DNA of 27,500 bases. It comes from Elysia marginata. Taxonomy: Eukaryota; Mollusca; Gastropoda; Plakobranchidae. The translations under genes and the position numbers were made by a program. The notes under the pieces were generated by a model. It saw only the letters and a program-made list of their open reading frames with translations, was not told the origin of the DNA and searched no databases. Positions 1 through 7,600 of the stretch are shown piece after piece. The stretch spans positions 40,392-67,891 of the forward strand of contig BMAT01001967.1 of the NCBI GenBank assembly GCA_019649035.1, in the 5' to 3' direction. Numbering within the stretch: the stretch's first letter is position 1; each line of letters starts with the position of its first letter.

Positions 1-884
1 TGAAGTGGAATTGGGCTTGTAAAAATACCCTTCAATCATTCAATCATTTGTGATTCCGTTACTCCTCATTTGACTTCCGTGAACCAAAATGTGAACAAAA
101 AAAGAAATAATAATTCCCTTGTATCATTAGTTTGGATTGGGCGAAGAAGGCGTAATTATCATTATGCTTTCGAAAAGGTATTTTGCAAAAAAAAACAAAA
201 AAAAACGCTTTTACACAATCAGGTATAGATGAAAACTTAGAAAGTCCCGAATGAGTTATTTTTTTTAATCAAGCAGAGCCCTTTGAGAAAATACTAAAGT
301 AAAGACAACAACAACAACAAAAACTGGAAAAAATAAACAAATGAACAAGAAAAAACAAGAATGAAACAAAACAAAAACAACAGCTAAAAATAAGAAAATC
401 AAGCGCCAGGTATAAATTAGGCACCACGTTTTGCCCTTTACAAGAAGACAAAATCATGAAATTAGTGAACAGGGCCAACTTTACAAAGGTTAGGACACAG
501 AGCTTCATCTATTTTCTTCCAGATCCCTATTTATGATCATTCACACTAACACTCGCACAATCAATCAGTCAATCAATCAATCGATCCGTCAACCTACCGT
601 ACCATCAGCCATTTGATTCGCCTACCAACCCGACAACCAACCAACTGACTGATCAATCGACCAACTAAACTGTCAATCAATCAATCAGTCAATGAATTTT
701 TCAACCATTCGGCTAATCAATCAATCAATAAATCACTTATTATAAAATTGGTTAGTCATCGCCCCAATCCCTTCTACTTTTATTCCGCACAACCAATTGT
801 ATTGTAGCCTTTATCACCCACCTTTTGTCACAATTGTCGTGTATACAATATTGACAGTTTTAAAAATCCTTTTTTTTTTCAAAG
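1..884. other. Intron/upstream sequence of the nAChR gene, no exon recognised
   Basis: No nAChR coding segment (ligand-binding domain, M1 or pore-lining M2) could be recognised here. The stretch is AT-rich with poly-A runs and the degenerate CAAT repeat described separately. It ends in a T-rich tract and an AG immediately before the first recognised exon, so at least its right end is intron. The 79-residue minus-strand reading frame at 269-508 is low-complexity (Cys/Phe/Leu-rich) and looks like chance. Confidence 0.6.
541..735. repeat. Degenerate CAAT/TCAA tetranucleotide repeat
   Basis: Many copies of AATC or CAAT, for example AATCAATCAGTCAATC near 560 and again near 675-725, are interspersed with diverged sequence such as CAACCAACC. 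It looks like an old, decayed tetranucleotide microsatellite. Confidence 0.7.
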
Positions 885-1054
885 ATTCTACCCCCATCAA
901 AGACAATTCCCCTCATCGCCAAGTATTTCATCTTCACCTTTATCATGAACGTGTTTGAGATAAGCGTCTCCATCGCCGTTGTTTACTGCGGCTACAAAGG
1001 TCCTCGTACTGCGGATGTTATGCCAAAATGGATTTGCTGGCTTTTCCTGTACAA
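885..1054 (+). CDS. nAChR exon with M2-M3 linker and M3 (first exon in window)
   Basis: The acceptor is a T-rich tract ending in CAAAG before 885. The first codon is ATT, in phase 0. It encodes 56 residues beginning ILPPSKTIPLIAKYFIFTF, continuing through M3 into the loop with GPRTADVMPKWICWLFLY. The donor is AA|GTACGA at 1055, leaving two bases that complete a Lys codon with the G at 2225 (FLYK-LPKYLL). An alternative GT at 1049 would break the conserved join. The PPS-xx-PLIAKY and MPKW motifs are standard for nAChR subunits. Confidence 0.93.
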
Positions 1055-4000
1055 GTACGATTTTTCATTATTTATTATTTTGTTTGTTTGTTTTTAGCCA
1101 TGGTTAGCATAGTTAGGAAATGATTGAAAGATTTCAAAGGTAAGAAATTAGCAGTGGAGAGAAGTTGGCTGTAAGTGGAAATGCCCGAAATGTCAGCCTT
1201 TAGTATGACTCGAACTTTCAACCTACTGTAACTTCGGTATCCACCGCATTGCCACTATAGAAACATAGCTCATAGCATGTCGCCACTACGCTCCATAAAA
1301 TAAATTTTTTCTCATAGTATATATAGAAGTTTGTTTGAAACTCAGCCTGAGAAAAATATTCGATTTTGTAATTAGATTTTGTGGGTTATGGAGGCAGTAA
1401 AAGACATTATTTTCATTATAAAAATACTGTTTTTTTAATTTTTGCTTTGGTATTACTATGAGGTATATGAGTTGCTTGGTTTATCATCTCATAAAAACCT
1501 TGCTTTTTAAAATATAACAATTAGTACCTAAAAAATCCAACTTAAAATTCCCGTCAACGGAACCTATTTTGCCGTTTCATAATTCCCGCTGCAGAATAGA
1601 TTTTTTTGTTTTTTTTTTTTTGTTTTTGTTATTGTTTTCTTTCTATCACGACAGTCTAGAACCTCTGAAAAGGATAGAAAATGTTTGAATGTTTTTGACC
1701 TTGTATAAAAATCATTATCAGTTTTTAATTCTTTGATCAGTTCAGATTAATTCTTAAGTGACCATGGGCTCTTACAAAGGCCTTTTACCTCATTATGATC
1801 CCTTAGAGGGATTCAGAACTGGAAGTTTGTGCGTGATTTTATTCATTGAATTGTTTTGAAAGATTTTCTAGACATACCTCTAAGTCTATATAGAAGAAAG
1901 AAGCAGCAAGTTTTTTATACCCTTGTGTACAATATACGTGTAGAAAGATTAGTACACGTGGAAGATCAGGAGATAAAGAAAGATGGCAGTTATGTTGGGC
2001 AGATAGAAAAAATTTTATATTATAAGAGAAATGTTCTTGACAGAATACAAAAAAATAATGTTTCCTTTTTTGAAATAAATTTGTTTGTTTTTTTTCACAT
2101 TCTCTTTTTCTGCCGGTAACAACTAAAGTACAGTATCTTCCTCATGGTTAATTACTGCACATACTGCATTTTGATTGTTCCGTCCTGGTAGATCTGTAGT
2201 TAAGGACATTTTTTATCCTTACAGGCTTCCAAAATACTTATTGATGGAAAGACCAGATCATGAAACACGGTGGCAACAGAAGAGTTGTACTCCCCCTCCA
2301 TCTTACCCCAACACTCCAATGGTAAGAGGATAGATTAGATGTCTTTTAGAAAAAAGGGGGGGGGTGTAAATAATGTATTTTTTGTGGAAATTTGAACATG
2401 TGAGAAGAAACAACTTCAAGTTGAAACTGAGAGAAGAGGCGTTGAAAAGAGCTGTGTATATATTTTTCTGTTATTAAGATAGCTGATGTTTTTCACCGAA
2501 TTGCAAAATGTGCAGAGAACTCAAACAGCATTTAATGCTATATAATAAGATTGAAGCACTTGAAAGGCACATTCTGCCATTAACGGAGCTTTCAAGTTGC
2601 ATGTTTTGTGCTCAGTTTTTTATATTGGACACTCACATTTTATGTTATTATTAAAAGGTTTCAAGCTCTCATGAAATGCTTCCTTTTAACAGAGCCTGCG
2701 CAAAACTTAGTTGTCTTTGATCTGTTTATTTAGTGCCCTGTGGTAGCATTGTTTAGCATGAGCTTGATGTTAAGGGTGTTTTTGAGGATGGCCTTCGACA
2801 AATTTCAAATTAAAAAATAAAAAAAAATGTGGGCGGATAAATATACTTACTGTAATAACTACTTTGCTCGTTTTATAAAAAAAACATCTACGCCCTCTAT
2901 GTTTAGCTTATAACTTAAATTGTTTAAATGTAGCTTGTTACCTTGGTTTAGTTCAGCTAGATTCGGACATTTCAGATAACGGATTTAAGTAGCCTTTTAT
3001 ACAATTATGGTGTTAGAATAGAACTCTTGGAAACCTAAGTATTCACCATACAAACCACGTTCGTGGTAGTCCTGAACTCTGATGACACTCACACGCGATG
3101 GAACCTTACACAATTATCATCAATATCAATGGTCTGCCTTTTGATTGAATGAGAAAGAAAACCACTATGTACCAATACCACTTGCTTTTCTTTAACGAAT
3201 ATCAATGTACAGGTACCCCGAGCTAACCTGGCAGCCCAGGCCGCCGTGGCACTGTCGGCAGTATCTACCGTGTCGGCCGCTGTTACTGCAGATATCGTGA
3301 GGCAAAGAAAGCCAAAATCATCATCGCATGGTACTCCCAAAACGACCGAGCCAAGGTAAATTTGGGCCAACTAAAACAAGGTGTTAAATTCAAAGCAATG
3401 TCTTGTCATCAAAAAGGATGCTGTGGGTATGCAAGCGGGACGATCTAAATACTACGCCAAACCAGCAGAAATGTAAACAAACGTGACCATTTTAAGTATT
3501 ATTTTTAAATTTTGCTTGTAATTTTTGGTATGAATTAAAACAATAGGCGATCTCAAGAAGATTTTTGATGAAAGGGCCGGCTAACATAAGGGCCGAGAGA
3601 TTTGTTCAGCTTTGGGTATCTGGTCTGGTATTAAGGCCCTCTGAAGAAAAGGTAATAATATGTACATTTGATAAACCCAATATATGGTATTGCGTTCTTT
3701 TTACCTCGAAAGATTTTTTACTGCGGTTGGTTAAAAAGAAATAAAGATCTCTGTTTCAATATCAAAGGCAGTGCTTATTGTAAACTAGATGAGCCTTGTG
3801 TTCCAGGTTCGTTTTTTTTTGCCAAAAGTCATACCATTTCAAATCAGTATTCACGTTTAGCTTGTATTTGATGTTCCACACACACCATAACTATTGTTAC
3901 ACAGCCGGCTTAAGTAATTGGAAAGAAACGAGAAGTGCTGGACATTATGAGTTACAGGGCGAAAGAGGTTCTCTAGGTTTATTTTATTGGTAATCTTGAC

Positions 4001-4537
4001 CAATATCGGTTCATCGAGACTTTACCGTATCGACAGAAGTATATCGATATCTCTCGACTACTTTGACAGCTGCATTCTAAAACCAACTCTCTGACGAAAT
4101 GCTATCGATTCGATAATTATATTCCATCACCTTGGAAAAGTCTCGAGGAACTGCAATATTGTTCAAGAGTTATCATTTTCTTTGATTGAGTCATTTTTTC
4201 CCACCGTTTTGACTGAAAGACGATTATTGTTCACCAAAGATTTCTTAGTTCGATATTAAGAACAGGGTTCATTGCAGAATTTTGAAAAGACTGAAACGTT
4301 TCAAATTATTTCCATCCCAAATTTTGACACTCTAAACAATTATCTTTCACTTCATAGTTTTTGAGCTCGTCTTCTACCCATTAATCTTAAACACAGACAA
4401 GAGTTACACAATTTGTTTGTTTCTATTTGGTACTCCATTAATAAAACTTCAACATTGATATAATGCCCACGTACAATCTAATCCCACTTGTTCAACAGTA
4501 GAAAAAAGTAACCAATAATGTCCCATTAATAACCACT

Positions 4538-4612
<75 letters not shown>

Positions 4613-7600
4613 TAGGTAAAACTGTTTGGATGTGATATCCCACCCCCTTCAATTGCCTATTTGAGTCTGGACATGACTGTCTGCAAATTATTGAAGGTAA
4701 AGTAAGCTTAACTATGTAAAGTAATAGAGATGTTCCATGAACACAAAATATTTAAGAGTAGTTTCCCGTGGGCAATAGTGAGTTATTAGGCTTATATTCA
4801 GCATTAGAGTTATTCGAATTAACTACCTCGCCCACAGAAAAATTCACTTGAGAGCTCACCTTTTGAATGATGCACACATGAAAGGTTAGTCCTAAAAAAA
4901 GACCCACACAGATGGGCTTCGATTTGTTGAACACTTCTTGGAATTTATTTCTTCCTTTCGATATCCCTACTCCGCCCCCTCCCCAACCTCTTCCTCTTTG
5001 GAATACACATGTAGCTACTATTGTTTATTGCGACTTAAGAAAATTTCTTTGGTAAAATGATTAGTATTTCTATTCCATTAGCAAATTGGATTATGTGTAA
5101 TAATCATATTCTTTTCAGATAATAAGAAAACAAGTGTAATTGGTTAAAAGAGATATAAATATAAAAAACCCTTAAACTGGTCTCAGTGCATAGTATATCC
5201 AGAGAGAAAATGTCCACGTATTTCTGGCCCATAGTAACTGTTTACCTACCAGTTAGTAGTCACATTTTTTGGGGGGCGCCAGGTCTATATATTGAAGAGT
5301 TGTTTGTATTAGTGACCATAAAATAAAATCGATCTAAAACTAGACCTACCTCTTGCTTTCAGCAAAGAGACAATGCGTGTTCAGGACTTGAGACACAAGT
5401 TTAGCAAGGCTCACTCACCTGGGGTGACCATGTCATCATCCACATCTGGCAGTCATATTTCTGATGGTAAGTTGTTTCTCGATGATGATAATCATGGGTG
5501 TAATGGCAACATTTTTCTTGTATGTATGGTAGTACGTTGTTCCTTGAGAAACCTAGCCATGAGTAAGATGATAAGTTTTTTATTGAGCAACGTAGTTATG
5601 ATTGATTGTGCATAATGGTAAGCTGTTCGCTGAGTGACCTAGTCATATGTTTGATGGTAAGATGTTCCTTAAGTAACTTAGTCATATGTATGATGGTAAG
5701 TTGTTCCCTGAGTAACCTAGTCATATCTATGATGATAAGTTGTTCCCTGAATAACCTAGTCATATGTATGATGATAAGATGTTCCTTAAGTAACTTAGTC
5801 ATGGGTATGATGGTAAGTTGTTCCTTGAGTAACATTGTCATATGTATGATGGTAAACTGCTCTTTTAGAATATATAAATGTATATGATGACGTACTGTAT
5901 CCTTAAGTAAGGAGTCTTGTGTCACATGGAAAGCAGTTTCTTGAATATGGGAGTTTTGCGTCTGTTACTTTAGAAGAGAGTCATGTGACAGATAGTACGT
6001 TGCCCCTTGCGTGATGGAGGCATGCGTCTCGTGATATGCTGGTTATAGGGAATAGGTGTACGTTCTATGATGTTATTTTGTACCTTGAGTGTACAAGTCA
6101 TGTTTCGTATGTTAAACTGTTCCTTTAGAAAAGAGTCATATGACTAATGGTAAACTGTTCTTTGAGAATTTAGCCTTGTGTCTGACTGTGAAGCATTTCT
6201 TTAAGTATAGGGATCATATGTCCAAAACCAAGTTCTTCCTTGGTGATGGGAGTCAAACCTCTTATGTTACATTGTTCCTTGACTATGAAGTCAGAGTCTG
6301 ATGGTTTTTTGTTTCTTGAGATTCATTAGCACGGAATATGATGCAATTCCCTTGAAAAAGCAATTTATCTACATTTTTCTCACTGATCAGCTCATATCTT
6401 AGTAAATAAGGCACTCGGCTAGACACAGAGCTTGAAAGTTGTGGAATACTAGTACTAACCTTTATTGTCTTAGAAGTAGTTGCCCTGTACGGCTTGGAAA
6501 TTTGCTTTGAATGTGCAATGTTTGAGAGCGTTGGCCTGTTTCGAGCCCATAACTGAGTTTTAAAGTTTTAAAGTACATTAATGTTTGTAGAAAGTGTTCT
6601 GAGATCGCGTCAGAAGTCAAAGGTTACGTTTTGATCTTGTGGCTTTAAGCACAGCGTTAGTAAAGCTTTATGAGTACGTCACCAGTATTTTTATCCTTTT
6701 CATTTTACATATTATTTTATTTTGCAGAGTTGCTTTTATTTTGATCATTTTATATTGCCAATCCTCAATGCTCTAAAAGCGCTGAACCGTGGCTGGATTA
6801 GTAGGGCGGTTGACTGCTATACTACAGGTTCTGGGTTTGATCCTCATTCTGGGTTAATTTTCAATCGCTCTCGTGTGCTTATACATTAGTAATTGTGTTG
6901 CTAAGTATCTGAAAGACTGAACAAAATTATTAGCAGCGAGTAATGCAGTGAAGAGCTACTTCGCTATGCAATGAGTTTATGATAAAAAAAAAACTTCACT
7001 GCTTGGTTACTTACACTCATATCTAGTAAAAGGCTTTTTAAAACTTTTATACTTGAAGAGTGCGATCACATTCATCTTTGTGACTTTTAGCCACAGAGAG
7101 CGTTATATGAAGCTTAGTGAGTTTTTAACACCTTCAATTTACCCCTGTCGTTGTGGTTGATCTCTAACATGAATATAAAACGTGATCTTGGATTTAAAGT
7201 GAAAAGAGAATTACATGTTTATTGATTTGAAATATAGTTTTAAAAGGTTTAGTACTACCAGTGGTGCGACCGCCAATGCGTTTGATCGATATCTGAGAGG
7301 CCCCAGGTCTGTGTGCCAAGAAAGAAGTACCTTGTTCCATGTTCCCCAACGCTAGTATCGAGTATAGCAAACTTCAATTTACCATACTTTTAAAGTATAT
7401 CTATAACCTTTCTTTACTCAGTTTACCATATTTTTAAAGTATAGTTATAACTTTTCTTCACCCAGTTTACCATATTTTGAAAGTTTATTTATAGCCTTCC
7501 TGTACGGTTTGTTCCACAGAAAGCCCCACAATGGAGCTCAGCGAGTTTCCTCCACCCCCACCACCTCTAAAGCCTCTAAACGGGCACCGGTGCATGCTGC

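Larger units (their letters stand above)
5467..7519. other. nAChR intron 4 (2053 bp)
   Basis: It is bounded by GTAAGT and GTTCCACAG. It holds the 39-bp donor array with its decayed tail to about 6330, SINE-like fragments near 6518-6556 and 6786-6850, and the 44-bp triplication just before the acceptor. Nothing else was recognised. Confidence 0.85.

Noticed and set aside
3089..3370. 93-residue minus-strand frame over nAChR exon 3
   Set aside because: Shadow of the plus-strand exon, which has proper splice sites and frame continuity.
5596..5925. Overlapping open frames on both strands with a 13-residue repeat (plus 5606-5887, minus 5596-5925)
   Set aside because: They follow from the 39-bp period being divisible by three inside an intronic tandem array; they have no initiation context or family match.
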